Shown here one piece after another: positions 1 to 14,760 of a stretch of DNA of 64,000 nucleotides. A program made the translations under genes and the position numbers. Numbering within the stretch: the stretch's first letter is position 1; each line of letters opens with the position of its first letter. Below the pieces are notes generated by a model that saw nothing but the letters and a program-made list of their open reading frames with translations, did not search any database and was not told where the DNA came from. Origin of the DNA: Leuctra nigra (taxonomy: Eukaryota > Arthropoda > Insecta > Plecoptera > Leuctridae). The stretch lies in contig OW203762.1 of the NCBI GenBank assembly GCA_934045905.1, positions 44,665,411 to 44,729,410 on the forward strand, read 5' to 3'.

Positions 1-3000
1 ACGAATAATGTGCCAAGTGATTGCCAGTTTTCATGTCTCTGGCTCTTTCATACGTCATCTTGTCTCTTCAATGGCACTGCACTTTCAAGTCAATTAGCTA
101 AACGTGGTAAAGTGCATTATGCATACGCAAACGACTTTTATTGTGTCGAAATGATATATTCTTTTGTGTTAGAGTTTGCATAATTATTGTGTCACTGACA
201 GCACCTATATTGAAACAATTTCGTGTAGATCGCTTCCGTTATTCTTATTGAATAGGTACCTAGGAACTTTTTACTTGCAAAAACTGTATTCGTATTGGTT
301 ATTGTAGCATTGCTCGCTTGTATTTTCATATTCGTCAAGCTGTTACGTTGTTTTCTTATACGGCCTGCACGTTCAGTATGAAATTGACTGCCTTTGAAGA
401 CTCATCATGAATGTAATCATAGTTCCATGTCTGCGAGAGAAGTTCCTTGTGAAACATTCTCTTCAATCGCATCGCAGGGCAATGTCTTTCAGTTCCACCC
501 ATCAACTTGTAGCAGACAGAATAAGAGTGTCTTTTTGCTTTATTGCGATGTTATTTGGTGGCATTTGAAAATGTAATATTCTCCCAGAGAGTATACCGAC
601 TGTATTTTATAGAACTCTGACATTTATACACCTTTAATTTTGGCAAGTGCATCATGATTTATGGTCCATGGCTGAAAGCATGAAGGGTGTAGGGGGGGGG
701 GGGAGTTGAGAGAGCTCCAACAAGTTGCATGGTGTGGGACGGATGAATTGCATCGCACTGCATAGGATGCAATTGAGGCGATACGTGACCGTGGATGCAT
801 GCACGCTTCATCCCTGTGAGGTTTGCTGCGATAGATCGAGCTTCCACTGGACCACGTCCACTTTTATACAAATTGGATGCAACTTATATGTAACTTAATG
901 AACATTTGAGACAAAATTAGACATTTAATTTGATGATAATAATTTTTAAATTAATTTAAAGGCACAGCCATGTACGGGGGTGCTAACCACATATACCTTA
1001 CATGCCCTGGGCTTGAATCAATCTTGAAATATATTTCAGAGCTTCTATGTTCAGTTCTGTGTGGGGCTTCACTTTGTATTGTATCATGGGTATTGTTTGT
1101 TTTTCAAGGCGTTACATTGAGCGAGTGAGGTCTATACCCTCTCGCTGCTTGTTTTTATCACAATATCCTGTTAATGATTATAAATATGACAGTTCCTCGA
1201 AGTAATAACATTGGTCAGTGTACAGAGAGCGATGGAGATCCAGCCTGCATTTCTTGTCCACATTATCATCTCATCTCATACTTACAATATGAGAAAGAAT
1301 AAGACATTCTACTATTGGCAACAATCAAATGATCAACAATTTGTTTTTATTATTTATTTCACTTGTAGGTTATTTACAAATACAGTACATTTCAACAATT
1401 TATAGAACACTCACCACTAAAAACTTCACAAGATTCACATTCTATTTGATGAAATACCGCAATAAAATTTAAATTACAAGTTTCCATTTGTATGGGGCTT
1501 TTCTAAATGTTTGTCTCACTGATTTTGACACTGCAGGCAGGTCCATGTCTGCTGGCGTAGCGTGTTTCCAGCTATCATGACGCAGCAAAGAGATCGAAGA
1601 TTGGTTTTATTTTGTGATACCTACCCACTCTAGGCTGTTGATTGGATTGTGTATAGTTCGATGCGTTTTTCGAAGAATCTCTCGCATCGAGTGAGGCCAT
1701 GTTGTTAACAACACACTTCTCGAACCGTGTGTTGATAATGATAGTCGAGCGAGCCAAGCACACGCCTACTCTACCTTGGCTCTAAATTTTATATTATGGC
1801 CTTACCAAATGGATTTTCAGAGAATGTATTCATTTTTACCGTTCAGACAGCTGAAAAGAATTCCCAGAGCAGAGAGCCAAGTTACATGTCTGTCTGATAG
1901 TTGGGAACATAATTTTGACCATTTCAATTCCACACTGGATTCCACGTTGTCGGATTTAATTGCCAACGTCTTTTTGGGGGGTGGGTTTGTGAGGTTAATG
2001 TTTTTTACCTGGTGGGTTGCGCAAGGTCGTGTGCTGTGGCGAGGAGAGAAGGTGGAGAATGTTGTTCTCCTTGATGAGATAACGCAGCCTCCCTGGCCGG
2101 GCTGGACCTGACATGTCGCACATTGTCCCAGCTGACGGGCATGAGAGGGATCTTGGGGGGGCGGGTCATAATAACAACACCTGACTGACTTATTACGTGG
2201 TCCTATAAAGTGCATGGGATCTTTTGAAATCTACCCTCGCAGCTTGGAATGCGACACAAGTGTGAGGTGTCGTACGAAACCCGACAATGGAACAAGATTT
2301 GGACCCGTTCTTCTCTGTTGTCTGGCATACCCTCGCCTCACCTTCGCGCTATTCTTCTACAGCACAACCTCTGGTGACCTTTCAGAGAGTGGGGTTTATA
2401 TTCTCAAACGTCTGGTTTTCTTGTTCGAGTCACGAAAATACGAGCTGTTCACAACTATTGGACAACTCTACAATACCTAAGTGTGCTAACTCGGTTGCTC
2501 GAAATAAATTGACAATAATTACCAGTGGGTGTTACACGTCGAGCATTTCCTTAATGTTACTGTTTTTTCTTTCTCTACACCGCGTAAATGTAGGCTCCCA
2601 AAAGTAACAGTAATTTATTCAAGTTTATTACTCGGCTCTGTCAGTGTGAGACACGATGTAAAGCACATGTACTAGGAGATAACCAATTAGAAATTCAAAT
2701 TTGTTCCGAGAAGTAATCGTGTAATTGGATTGGCGTGCGATGCGATGAGACTGCTGACTTGAAATGGTCATTTGCTTGAATCTTGTTGCTGCGTGGAGTC
2801 GAAGGCTGCGAAGCGGTTCGACTCTGGGCTGCGATCAAATGACGTAACATTACGCGGCCGTGTCGTTGCAACAGTTATACTCTGTTTCATATCACACTTG
2901 TTTGCTCGACATACTGTAGGATTCAATAGGTAGGTAAATGAAAATTAAACTCATTCCATTTCTCTTTGAAATGTGCAGATATTCCTGGGGATGTACGTAA

Positions 3001-6000
3001 ACAATCATTGCAATTATCTTATTAATTATAATTGATACGTATGCTCGTCGAGTTTTCGATTCCCCCGCTGTAATGAATGACGCTTGACTTTGAACGGACC
3101 CCCCCCCCCCCCCCCCCCCCTCCCTCCGTCACGCCATGTGAAGCTAGGGCGGATCACATCCAAGCTGAGTCCCCAACGAGATTCAATTCACTTTTGATTG
3201 TTTTCATTTATGTTATTTTCCAATTTTATGTAATTTCCATATAATAAGCTTCTTCCTTTATTTTATGGAGGTGCCCAAATTTCCCAAAGATGATTGGGGT
3301 CTACGAATACTCGACAAACTATCGCTCTCCCGATGAGCGTCAATGTGTTGGCATCGCGACGCCCGCAGGTAGAGGATCGACGTCTGCTGATCGATCAAGC
3401 GGTGGGTGCTCGTTAGTCGTTCTTGCTCTCTCCCACTCCAGTGACGCGATTTTAATGACGTCGACTTCTATTTTTTTATATCGCAGATATGTTTTCAATC
3501 ATTATATGTGTTGGTTCCTGCGGCAGCCATTTTGCCTCCAATTTGAAATAACTCGCAACTGCGGTCTTCAGGGAAACTAGAAGAGATCGACGTGGTTTAT
3601 CTCAAACATTTTTGTGGGATATCATCTTCGAGCTTCGTAGTCAGTAGTTCTACTTTTACTAACCTTGATGGATGATGATGCTTAGTCTTATTGTTTTTAA
3701 GAGTTGAAGAAGTTTCAAGTGGTTTCCTCCCTCCCTCCTCAAACCCCTTCCTCCATCCGAGACTGGATCATCCGAGGATTGAACAAAAGCCAACGAGAAG
3801 CAACTCCCCTCTCTCTTCCTCCCTTGTTTCTTCTATCATATTCGTTTGTTTTATCCTTTCTCGAGTGGAGGGGTAATTGAATGCACTTGACCTTTGTATT
3901 GTATGAAGCAGGGACGCGTTCCACATCACACAACACAGCGCTGTTCGATAATGAGGTAGTGCGAGAGGACGGGACGGGATATGCAATGCATCATTTAGTT
4001 GGTACACTTTGTCTCTTTTCTATTGCCTTGCCACTGTGTATACAGCGAGCTCTGTTCAATGGTTCCCGAAACCAAGTACTTATAGGTACATTTTACTCGG
4101 ATCGATCTTTCCCGAGCCGCAAACCTCATCTTACGAAATGACTTCCATTCGCCGTGCTTCATTTGTTGTGAACTAAAAGACAAATAAGTCGATATTTCTT
4201 GACATACGAATTGTTATTCTTCCACTCCATGAACCTCCCGTGTATTTTGTAGCGGAATAGTTGCGAATGTCAGTGTAATTTCTTGGCACGGGTCTTGGCG
4301 ACGTGCACTAGGCCCATGCACACCATATTTTATGTTGTTATTGTACGTTATGTGTGTAGGTACAGAGCACTTCGGCTGGGTTCAGTTTGCACCTACTTGC
4401 CGCAAATACATTCTCCCCGGGGCCCCGCACCACTCCACTCGTTATTTTCAACCTGCATGAGCAATTTAGAAAAAAATACTCGCGAGACAATGTAACAGCA
4501 ATACACGTTGTTTTTCGGTTGCATTGCTACCGACCATGTGTGCGTCACATTAAGATTTCATGCGAGGTCCGCGACGTGAGTATAGGTCGAAGTGCCAAGC
4601 GACGTCATGGGAGCATTTGCAGTAATCGCTAATTCATCTCGCATTCCTGGCTCACTCCGACCTGTTGGTATACTCGGATGCAACCGTCGCGACGCTCATC
4701 GCGATTCTCGCGGCTCCGCGGCCGATAAGTAGTGTATAGCCCCTCCCCCCCCCACCCCCAACCTTAGAGGAATTAGTGGCCTGGTCACACAGGTAAGGGA
4801 AACGTAGAATTTTGGTGCATTTTTTGGTGTAGGGGGGGGGGGGCTGTTTTGTGTTATTGTTCCGACCATCTGATTATAAACATCTGCGATTAAAATTACA
4901 ATATTTACGAATTGTTGTACTAAAAGATTGACTAAGTCAATTTATTTTTCAATGTCTGGAACAGAGATTATTGGCAAATTTAGAATTATATTTTTTTATT
5001 GGAATAGGATCCGTTCTCCCTGCCGGGAAATTGTGGCGTACTTCGTAGCATCGGCATAAATGCTTGTTTTATCAGCGATCAGTCACGCCATCATCAAATC
5101 GCGAAAAAATATGCGAATCCAGTTCTGATATTGATGTAAACAGCCTTTAGTTAATCAATGAAAAACTGTTTTCATGCAATGTCAGTTTGAAGCTCTCTGC
5201 GACGCCCCTGATACATGCACAAGTCTTTTTCAAATCCCAGTCAAAGTCAACCAATTTGCACGAAGAGTGGCCATAATATCAGTCCGCTGGGTATGTGTAC
5301 AGAACAGGTCACTGAGAAATGCCACTGTTTCATCTAAAGTGTGGAGAACGAATACGTGAATATATTGTAAATTGCAACACTTTTAATCACACTGCCTATA
5401 CGATATGACCCCACAATTTGCATCCGGGCTGTGAGACCGATAACGTCTTCCAGACCAATTCAACAGCCGAAATGATTCACTACGAGCTTGTGCCATTGTT
5501 TACTTCAAACATAATACACTACTACTGCTTATTTTCATTACAATGTAATGTCGAACTTGTATTAATATTCACACGAAAGAATGTTATTCCGTTATGAATC
5601 ATCAAACCATTGTTTTAAAACAAGTAAATATAAAAACTCTATGAAAGCAAGATTCTGTCTTATTTCCGGCGCCAACACCTTTCCTATGATTATTGATTGA
5701 CGGATTCACGTATTGCTCATAAAGCTGGCAGCCACATTGCTTGGCTCTTTGTTTTGTCAATAACTCCACAGCCAGCCGACTTGAAATCGTTGATAATCGC
5801 AGCTGTTCCCCCGGCGAAAATATATATATAAAATGAATCTATGAAAGAGATAAGTAGCAATTCGTATACCGACCGACCCCCTCTCCCTTCTCTAGCCGCC
5901 TGCCCCATCCCATGCTCCCCGTACAGATGTGTAGGGGCTGGTTTTGCTCTCCGCCATGCCATGCCATGCCATGCCACTAATCATGGCGTGGACAGACTTG

Positions 6001-6435
6001 GTGAAACACTCTAGACAATTGGTCAGAGAGTGATATCTCATTATCAGTTATCAGTACACGGTATGACCTTATTGCCCGGGCGGGGTGGCACAGATATTCT
6101 GCTGCCACACCTACAATTGAGATGTGTCGATATGACCAGCGGGATTTATAATGCTTTTCGCGAGATAACAACGACGGTTAACACCTAGTGGAGAGTTCGA
6201 TAATTAGACGCTCTCGCAACAGTTTGCTCTGGATTACGCTCTTGTTCAACGTAACCCTTCCTACATTTTTAATTTGCGAAAACGTCATTCGCATGGTTTC
6301 GTAATGGATGGAGGTATCTACTTTTACATTCTGTCGGGAGACGTGGGAACACATCGCGAATTAGAGTCTGTCGGGACTTGAGTTTAGAGAAGAATGCGGG
6401 TGAAATCCTCGGGGACCCTTTGAACGTGTCGATTT
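1..6435. other. Non-genic stretch, no supported gene
   Basis: I see no exon with convincing splice sites here. The open frames are short (the longest are just over 100 codons), low in coding character and often antisense to each other. Visible landmarks are a 22-bp C tract at 3099-3120, a 12-bp G tract at 4832-4843, a short TA run near 5820 and a CATGC run near 5956-5975. The sequence is either intergenic or part of a very long upstream intron of the MXD-family gene. Confidence 0.6.
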
Positions 6436-6677
6436 ATGCATCCTGCAAGTGCATCTGGAAGCGCTTCAGAGTGCCGGCGAGGAAGGAAGGGCAATTATGC
6501 ATCCTGCAAGTGCATCTGGAAGCGCTTCAGAGTGCCGGCGAGGAAGGAAGGGCAATTATGCATCCTGCAAGTGCATCTGGAAGCGCTTCAGAGTGCCGGC
6601 GAGGAAGGAAGGGCAATTATTCATCCTGCAAGTGCATCTGGAAGCGCTTCAGAGTGCCGGCGAGGAAGGAAGGGCAA
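6436..6677. repeat. Minisatellite, four 61-bp units
   Basis: Four near-identical units start at 6436, 6497, 6558 and 6619, exactly 61 bp apart. Each begins ATGCATCCTGCAAGTGCATC (the last begins TTCATCC). Because 61 is not a multiple of three, the array reads open in all three forward frames, giving three overlapping pseudo-ORFs of about 96, 111 and 154 codons with the same peptides in rotating order. None looks like a real protein. The very low divergence implies recent expansion. Confidence 0.95.
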
Positions 6678-9600
6678 GTGTCTCCATGCTGTTCAGGATC
6701 GAGAGACAGCTAGAGGTGGAGGCTGCTGGATACACATGAATTCGCATCCAATCCAATCAATTCTATTCATACAGCTTTATTGGAAAGGCCATTTTTTATC
6801 TATAGTATGTGTAGAATTGGGTATTTCCAATTATCTCCCGACACTGTTGGCTAGTTGGATCGAATCCACGCCTAACATGGTGCGCTTATATCTCTTTTAA
6901 ATGCAATGTAGCGGTGCTGAAAGTGGATCTTAATTCTTAATTGTGTCCATAGGCACAAGTATTAGTTCAGGACGTTGGATACAACACATTCAGGACGAAG
7001 ATGTTGTGTCATCATGCGATTTGAAACTCACGCAGCGTGGTCTACGTGAGTCGAGATCTTGTTCACGGCGTCTTATCATCATCTTATCATTTCAATGGAA
7101 CGATCGTGGGTCCCTCATGAAAATCAATCGTGTGGGTGTAAGGCCTCCAATCAATTGATTATTATAAGTTCTCTTCACAAAAGGTTATTGCAGGTTAAAT
7201 AGATTAAAAAACCAGTGACAGGTGGAGTTTGCCAATTAATTTATCACCGGCACTTTGATAAGAATCGAATTTCTTTTCTTCTCGACGTTTTTTTTTTTTG
7301 AGTTGTGTAGGTATAAAAATAATGTTGATAACGCCAGCTAGAGATTGACGGTTCAATCAAATGCGATCATGACACGAACAAATCATCGTGCTCTCACTTG
7401 CTAAGGGAACTGATACTGAGAGATAATGAAATATCCATCTTGTAGGTATAATTTTCTTCCTGCTTATTGAATATTGACAATATCTGCAACTCATGTAAAA
7501 CGTTCTTGAACTCAACGCAATTGCTTTCGCCACGCAGAGGTTATCGAGGTACCATGCAACTCAGTCACAATGCAGGTTTGTTAGCACACAGAGCCGAAGA
7601 GCTTGCTTTGAATCCCCAATTAATACTCGTTACATTCGCATTGGTGGCTCGGGCTGCGTGTATACATAGGCCACTTCCACTCGAGTAGCCCTACCAAACC
7701 GTCATTAGTTTTACTCACAATAATGTCGACAAGTTTTATCGCGCAGTCCCGGTGATATTTAGTAGAAAATCGTGAATTTATGTTCTGTGATTGTAATCAT
7801 GACTGCTGTGTAAAAAGAGTTCCACCGTCCTCGCTGAAAGGCTGGATGATTCCGCTGAATTGAATATTTTTGAATAGAATTTGGTCGGCTGGGATGCCGG
7901 GGTAACGAAACGAACGACCTTCTATCGTCATCGCTCGACGGGACGGTGGAAGTCGTCAATATCGTCGTGGACACAAAAGTGTCAATCCCGTCCTTGTGTC
8001 ATGCTCGAATGCGGTCGAACCCGGGACTGTAACGAATCTCCAGCTGTTCTTGGGAGATCCTCGCCTAAACATTCACACGGCCATCTGAATCTCTTGCCAC
8101 CAATAGCGGGGCTACATGGATCAATAGCTTTCAATATCTCTGCTATAGGCTATTTCGAGATTCCTAAATCTTCCCTTATCTTTATTTATTGGAAATCTTT
8201 ACGCTACTTGTGAAGGCACATAGAGCTTCATCTCCCATATCTATACCACTTACATTTTATGTGAGCTCTGTGGCTATATTTAATCTTCAAGTTGTCCATT
8301 GATTGTCTGCGTGGCACCGCACTCTTGTCACCAGCAACATCATCATGCACAGCTTTGTTCCTCCCTCGGCAAACAATCTTCATATGACATTACTTCTTTG
8401 TTGGCTCGCGAGTCGATCTACGATAATCGATAGTTCGTGTGTCAACTGTTATCGGCGTCGGCGCCGGGACGCCGCGCGAGATGGATCGAGCGTCGTGTGT
8501 GTTATCCTGGACCGATGAATGGGCCACGATGTCGTCAATGAATATCACAACGCGCGATTGCGTTCGACACGGGCGGGCAGAGGATCGATTGGAAATGTGT
8601 GATAAATTCATCGGTGGGTGATAAATGGCGACAACGGTAGCCGCTGAAGCTCGCTTGTTTGGTTTTCGAAGCGTTATTGATGGAACTTCTAAAGAGTCCA
8701 TTAATATCGGTGGAGGTGCCTATTTCTTTGAAAGAACCTCAACGGGGAGTCAAATATGTCATTGCGTAACTTGGATTATGATTTATGATGAATGATTATG
8801 CTTCATGTCTCCGAATTACATAGACAGACTGTTCGTTTATGACTTGGCTTCCAACTTTATATACGAGTCGTGCATTAGGCAGTAACACTGATGATAAAAC
8901 CTGGGATTAATTTATAACAAAAGTGTTTGTATTAAAACACAAAGCAGCAGTTTTGGTTGACATTCTCGTGTTGTAAATCTTCTCCAGTGTTCTTCGCCAG
9001 ATATTGTTGACCCCGGGCCGGGACGCCATAGCGACGTCGTGACTGAGCGTGAATGACGCCGCCTCCCCCTCCGTCGCTGCGTGCAAGGGTGCATCAGCAG
9101 CTGAATGTGCAGAGTTAGCGCGCAGCCCCTCGTCACTCGAACACGGTCTACCTTACCGAGATCTCAGCACTAATATTATTCACACATTACTTCGCTTATT
9201 AGTTTCATTGATTGATAATATGAGAACATCCATGATTTATTCGTATAGTATCTGTGAAATTATTTGAGTCCTAAACTGTTGAGCAAAACATCCCTCGCGT
9301 TCTTTCTTTGTACTTGTAAACAGTGATCTCTGGTTTGAACTTCTCCCAAGTAGCCACCTTAGTGCCCACCGCTCGTATTTCTTCTAAGTGCTCGTTAGAG
9401 GGGAGGTTACGTCGCTAGATGCTCTATGTGTCTGCCAAATAATCTCGTAATATATGCCCTGCATTATGCTAATCTTGTAATAAGTTGTCTCCAACTGCAA
9501 TACACGCAGAGTTTGTGAAGGGGAGGGGGTGGGAAACGGGTTGTGTTGCATCCACAAACGCTCTCAATTGCGGGGGGTAGTGTGAAGATTCCACCAACAA

Positions 9601-12600
9601 TGAAAAGTGTTTGCTGTCTTATTCTGTGCTGTGGGGATAAACTCTCTCGCGGAATGACCTCATGGGTAATAATTTTCAGTTACAAAGATTGGAATATAGT
9701 TATTGTCATCTGAACATATCCGAAGATCGTAAGATAAGTCTCAATAAGAGAACCAAATAACTGCTGTTATATTCCAGGGTTTCAATATTTACTCCGCATC
9801 TTTTTTAATAATGTAAAGCGTATAACTCGAAACCCTGCATTTTTAGCACTCCCGAAGGAGGCAGACTGATTTTTTCATATGAAAATCCCTGAATTCGGCG
9901 CAGTCTGATATAAATTGTTTGATCGGGATGTGTGGTAAACTTGTTGAGACGCGGGTCACGTCACGATCCTGGGCAGAAGCAAGACGATCTCTTGGTCCAC
10001 GCGACGATGATGAAACTGTTGATTGCATCATTGCGGCCTGGCCTGTGTGTCACTTGCTTGCTGATTTACTGGCGGTACATATGCCTGGCACACTGCTCAC
10101 CGTAGAGGACTTGGCATAAATCACAACAGCGCGGTTTTGCATTTTGTGAAAACCAATCGAAACGTTCAATTTGGCTCGACCAGAGAGAGACTGCTTGGCA
10201 GAAACCTGGGAGATATCTCATGTGCATGATGCTCTGGATGCAACCCTCGTAGTCCACTCTCCATCCAACCAACGGACAAGTTTTCAATTACAAACGAAAT
10301 TTCGGCCATTGCCAGACTAAAGACCTCCGCCACTCGCCCGTTTCGATTTGCCTCTATAAAGCATTACTTGGTTGGCGTATATAATTACCATTCATTACAT
10401 TGGACTCGTCATTTCCTATTGAATCAATTGTTGCTTTCAGCTCGGTGTCTAATTACGCCAATGTACTGTAGTGCTGAGCATCCTATATATACAGCGCAGC
10501 ATTGTCAAAGCTCCCCGCTCGCATACGCCTGGGAGGGGGGGGGGGGGGGGGGGGGGGCGATCCGTCATTATCGTGCTCACGCTGGAAACCTGTGGGGTAG
10601 TCGCAAATAGCGCCTTACTTCACAACTTATTCCTGCTGACAACATTCTGGAACAGGAAGACCAGGGAGTTGTAGTACTTCGCCGTAATGGCTAACTAATA
10701 TCAGCTAATCACTTTTCCTATTGTGTTCCTTGATACTTTTTTACCAGCACGCAATCACTCTCCCATAACCGCCTAATAGCTATGTCGAGGAATGGACTAG
10801 GATTGTCAAATTGTACGTGTATCGTTTACTTTTTACTAGCGAATTGAATTGCGTGTACCTGTTGTGTAGTGTTTTTTAAAGACGGTTGGAATGAGCGGAT
10901 TGTCGCTTGTCATTGTAAGTGCAAAGCCGTGTACTGAGTTGTCAGAGTAGCCGGGTTCGCACTCGGGCTGTCACGGGCGCGAGCGATGGCCCTGACATTG
11001 CTGGCCATATCATATGCCCTTGAGTTCGTTTACTATACTCTTATCAACTACGCTCTTTTGTATAGAATTATAGCTATCAACAGTAGCTGTCAGTAACAAC
11101 AATAATAATAATGATTATCGATTACTATGATTATACTAATAATTATAAATATCTTTTTGAACTTTGATACAAACTAGAGAACCAGCTGTTTATTTACATG
11201 TTTATAAAGACATTTCTATAATTTCTGAATGAAAATGGTATAAAATGAAGTGTTCGCAATGTTGATCGCGTCTGGTGTGGGTAACATTCACTTCACACGC
11301 ATGTGAGCACCACGTGACAGTATGTCGGCGACGTGGAACAGATGTGTCATGGTCTTTTGGAAATATGCAGGCCGTTGAACTGTTTGGGTCTTCCTTGTCG
11401 TTTATGCATACATTTATCAATATTATAATCCTCTGCGACTGTACTGCATCACGTCAATAGGCGTCGGGCCAATTGCAACCACAACCAGCCGAGCCTTGTT
11501 GTTGACGATTCCATATAGCTTTACTCCAGAGTGGAATATGTATAGTCGGATAATGAATGCTTTTTATTCAAATTCATTTATAGGTGTGAAAGGTATTTAA
11601 AGTAGGGCGTATCTTAAAGATGACAAGTCAAATATCGTGGAATATTGAGATGTATGAATTGTATAAAAGTGTAAAATGATGCATTGAAGTGTCGGATTTT
11701 CTCTGTACTGTCACAACGCAAGTGATGGTATGTGGTGTGTTTGTGGCTGCGATGCGGTTGGAGGGTTACGTTCGATCTTGTGGTGAGATGTTTGCTTGTA
11801 ATCCCAAAGATAATAATCACGGTATGATTTCTTACTCGCATCGCAGTCGGTATTATCACAGGGCACGTTTTCTTGAGTCAGCATATTGCTCTGCGTGGAG
11901 GTAACTTGCGGGGCGCGATGGCGACCTTGCCTTGCTAGTATATGTCCAGACATCACCAGCATGCCACAACTGGATTATCTCGGATTATAATTTTTATTTT
12001 TGGAATCATCCCTACTTTTAAAATACCCAGCGATATTTTGCAAAAGCGAGCACCTTTTTTGCTGCGACCTTTCATGGGTGTTCAATACATGCATTATGCA
12101 ATGTAAACGTTTTCAGCGAGTTTTCTCCACATAAATGAGTTTTTCTACGTTGACAAGTGTGCTTCCTGGCATTTTTACAAGTAATGTACAACTTGTTTTC
12201 TTGCTTTTCGAGTATGTAACTCGACGTTTCGAACAGTTGAAATGCTGATTTCTCGCCGTACGTGTCTACGTACGTACGTGCCTTGTCACTAAAATCCAGT
12301 GTGGCGGAACACAGGCCTTTTCTAAATTCTCTTTAGTCCCTCAAAAGAGAAAGCACCCAATTCATACCCGAGATGGGAAACGCTTTTTCTTCTACAAACG
12401 GCTTACAAATTGAATTATGACGCAAAGAAAATTATGGATCGTATGCAAATTGACAAAGCTCCGCGTACTTTTGGCGACTTGTCATCTTTTGAACTCCGTC
12501 GTTGAACTCCGTATACTTATGCTTCGGTATAACTTGCCCGCGAATCAAGCGGAATCGTAATTCCCGCGATGTGCGTTGATGTGTCGTCTCTCTGTCTTCA

Positions 12601-12949
12601 CACTAACCTCATTCTCTGACGCGCTAATGCAGTTGCTAACTGTCACATAGCTGTCACGTGCTTTACAGTTTACACGCAACACATGGACTCCAGGCCATTT
12701 TATCCTTTCATGTGTAACAATGTGTAGAATCTGATACGCTCGTAGATTGTTCATCATCTACGAATATAGTTAGTGGCATTGCATTGCCGGGTATTCTGCA
12801 TGAAGACCATTGATACATGCAGATTTGATTAGCTGTTGTTATACATTCAAATCCAGAGTCGTCCTTTCAGAGACGGGTCAACGTTCTGGATAGAAGACAA
12901 TTTGAATGATTTAAACACACCTCTCTCTTTGCTCTCATCACTCGAGTTT
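6678..12949. other. Non-genic stretch, no supported gene
   Basis: No exon with credible splice sites or recognisable protein was found. It contains a 23-bp G tract at 10535-10557, a short ACGT run near 12267 and scattered GACGTC words. The many open frames of 60-110 codons on both strands overlap each other and have no domain-like content. Confidence 0.55.
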
Positions 12950-13299
12950 TTTGATCGATTTTTATCAATATCTTTTACCAATGTAATTTGTAATAAAATA
13001 TAAGGCTTTGTATACGAGCCTTCAGAACAGTTCAATGAAAATAATTTCATGGCTTGGAGTGGTTTATTATTTTTATTGTGTCCTACAGATGTTTAGTGCC
13101 TGAAAATTAGTAAAAATATGGCACTTAATCTGTAGGACAAAATAAAACTAATAACCCATTCCAAACTATCAAATTAATTTTATTAATCTGTTCTGAAAAC
13201 TCGTACAAAGCCTTATTTGATTAACAATTACATTGGTAAAAGATATTGATAAAAATCGATTAAAATTCTCTTCAAGGCCACGCTCACTACCCAGCCGTC
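12950..13299. mobile_element. Foldback MITE, left end truncated (TTAA at right edge)
   Basis: The left arm (about 12950-13105) and right arm (about 13110-13299) are inverted copies of each other. They share the blocks ATCGATTTTTATCAATATC, the motif TCCTACAGATGTTTAG near the loop, and GGCTTTGTA. The right end reads CTCACTACCCAGCCGTC followed by TTAA at 13300-13303. The same element is complete at 57236-57619. Here the outer ~35 bp of the left arm is missing or too diverged to see. It has no coding capacity, so it would need a transposase from elsewhere. Confidence 0.85.
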
Positions 13300-13303
13300 T
13301 TAA

Positions 13304-14760
13304 TTACTGTCGCAAATGTACGAGTATGTTTTAGAGGTTCGATCTTGTGGGAGAGTAATGAAAGGTCAAACAGCGCTTCAGATTGATGTAAAATGTTCGA
13401 AAAATGCTCATTGGTGGTCCACATAGCGTTTTGTTGCTCCTAATGGCTTTTACCGGTTTTGAAGAGAAACATTCTAATACATTGTTGTATTATATTGCCA
13501 GAGCAGAGCACAGTGTATTGTTTCTAGCTTGGCGAACTTCTGATCTCCGCATAACTGTTGGCGACTTGATTGGATCTCCGCCCCCGCCCTCATGCATCAT
13601 CAGGGGCGAAGGCAACACGGCGGCATGGTTCGCCACCCTCGAGGTTCCACGCACCTGTTCAACCCCTGTGACTTCCGCCGTCGCAACGCAACTTTCTTCT
13701 TCGCTCGACGCCACGAGTTTCTGTCGTGTGGTTTTGTTTCTGAATTCAAATTAGGCCCGTTGAAACCTGCACATTCTCCACCCCACTCTGTCTCTCTGTC
13801 TCTTCCACGCCTTATTGCGCTACCCTTCTTTCCTCTTCTCCAGGGAGAACGCCACGACAAAGTTCGTCTTTCAACGAGGCGTCTTCTTACGAAACTGTTA
13901 ACTTTATTTCTATCTGGTTTTATCTATTTTGATTCCGCAGCCCGACGCGGTTGTGAGGTCGAATGCGTTCCACTATTCGCTTGTTTTTCTCGTCCTGCTC
14001 CCTTCTGATGTGTACTTTGAAAGAGGCAGCCAATCAGAATTGCGCGCTCGACTGTTTGAGCCCTTTGAAGAGTGCTATCCGGTGTAGGAACAAATGCCTT
14101 TTTTGAGACTCGACTGAAGCAGTGTTAGGAAACAAACATTGATTGCAGCCTGCCATATCTTTCTTTGTCGCATCAGAACTTTGGTGTCTTGAACGTATTG
14201 CCCGAGAGGGGGGAGCCTTTTAATTCGAGTTTGATTAAAACCAGTCAGCCTTTCGATGAACTTAATTAGTGCGATTTTTGCCTGTTAATTGAAAGGTCAT
14301 GTCACAATATTAAGATCATGTGACATTTTGTCAACATCTTGTGGGACATGGAGTGCTGGGGGAAGGGAGCTCTTTGTCTCGATCAGCTCGGTTCACATTG
14401 ATCCACGGAGCTCGAGCGAGCCACGGGGCTGCCATGTGACTGTCGACGTCATAATATCTCCACGTCATTGCTCGCATCAGGCGACAGATAGTAGGTTTCG
14501 ACGCCCGTCTCCTTCGTGTTGGGCGTCGCGACGCTCGTGGAGCAGGTAGCCCTCGAAACGGTGAGCGTTGAAAATAACAACCCTTAGTGACATCAGATCT
14601 ACGTTTTAGTCAGAAGAAAGCAGGAAGATTGTCGTCGTTGTCATGAATCTTCTCTGTTCGATCCTCTTTTCTATTTATACACGCATGTTCCTCATCGTTC
14701 GCTGTCATACCTGAACAAGCATAAACCAGGACAGAATGCGTCCAATTACCATCTGCTTGA
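13304..14760. other. Non-genic stretch, no supported gene
   Basis: It contains GC-richer patches near 13570-13700 with open frames on both strands (116 and 138 codons forward, 86 reverse). They have no splice signals I trust and no recognisable motif. Nothing else stands out. Confidence 0.5.

Noticed and set aside
6697..6737. IERQLEVEAAGYT peptide, faintly like the SIN3-interaction helix (LLEAAxYLE)
   Set aside because: The key leucine pattern is missing, a stop follows at once, and it lies next to a minisatellite whose frame runs into it.
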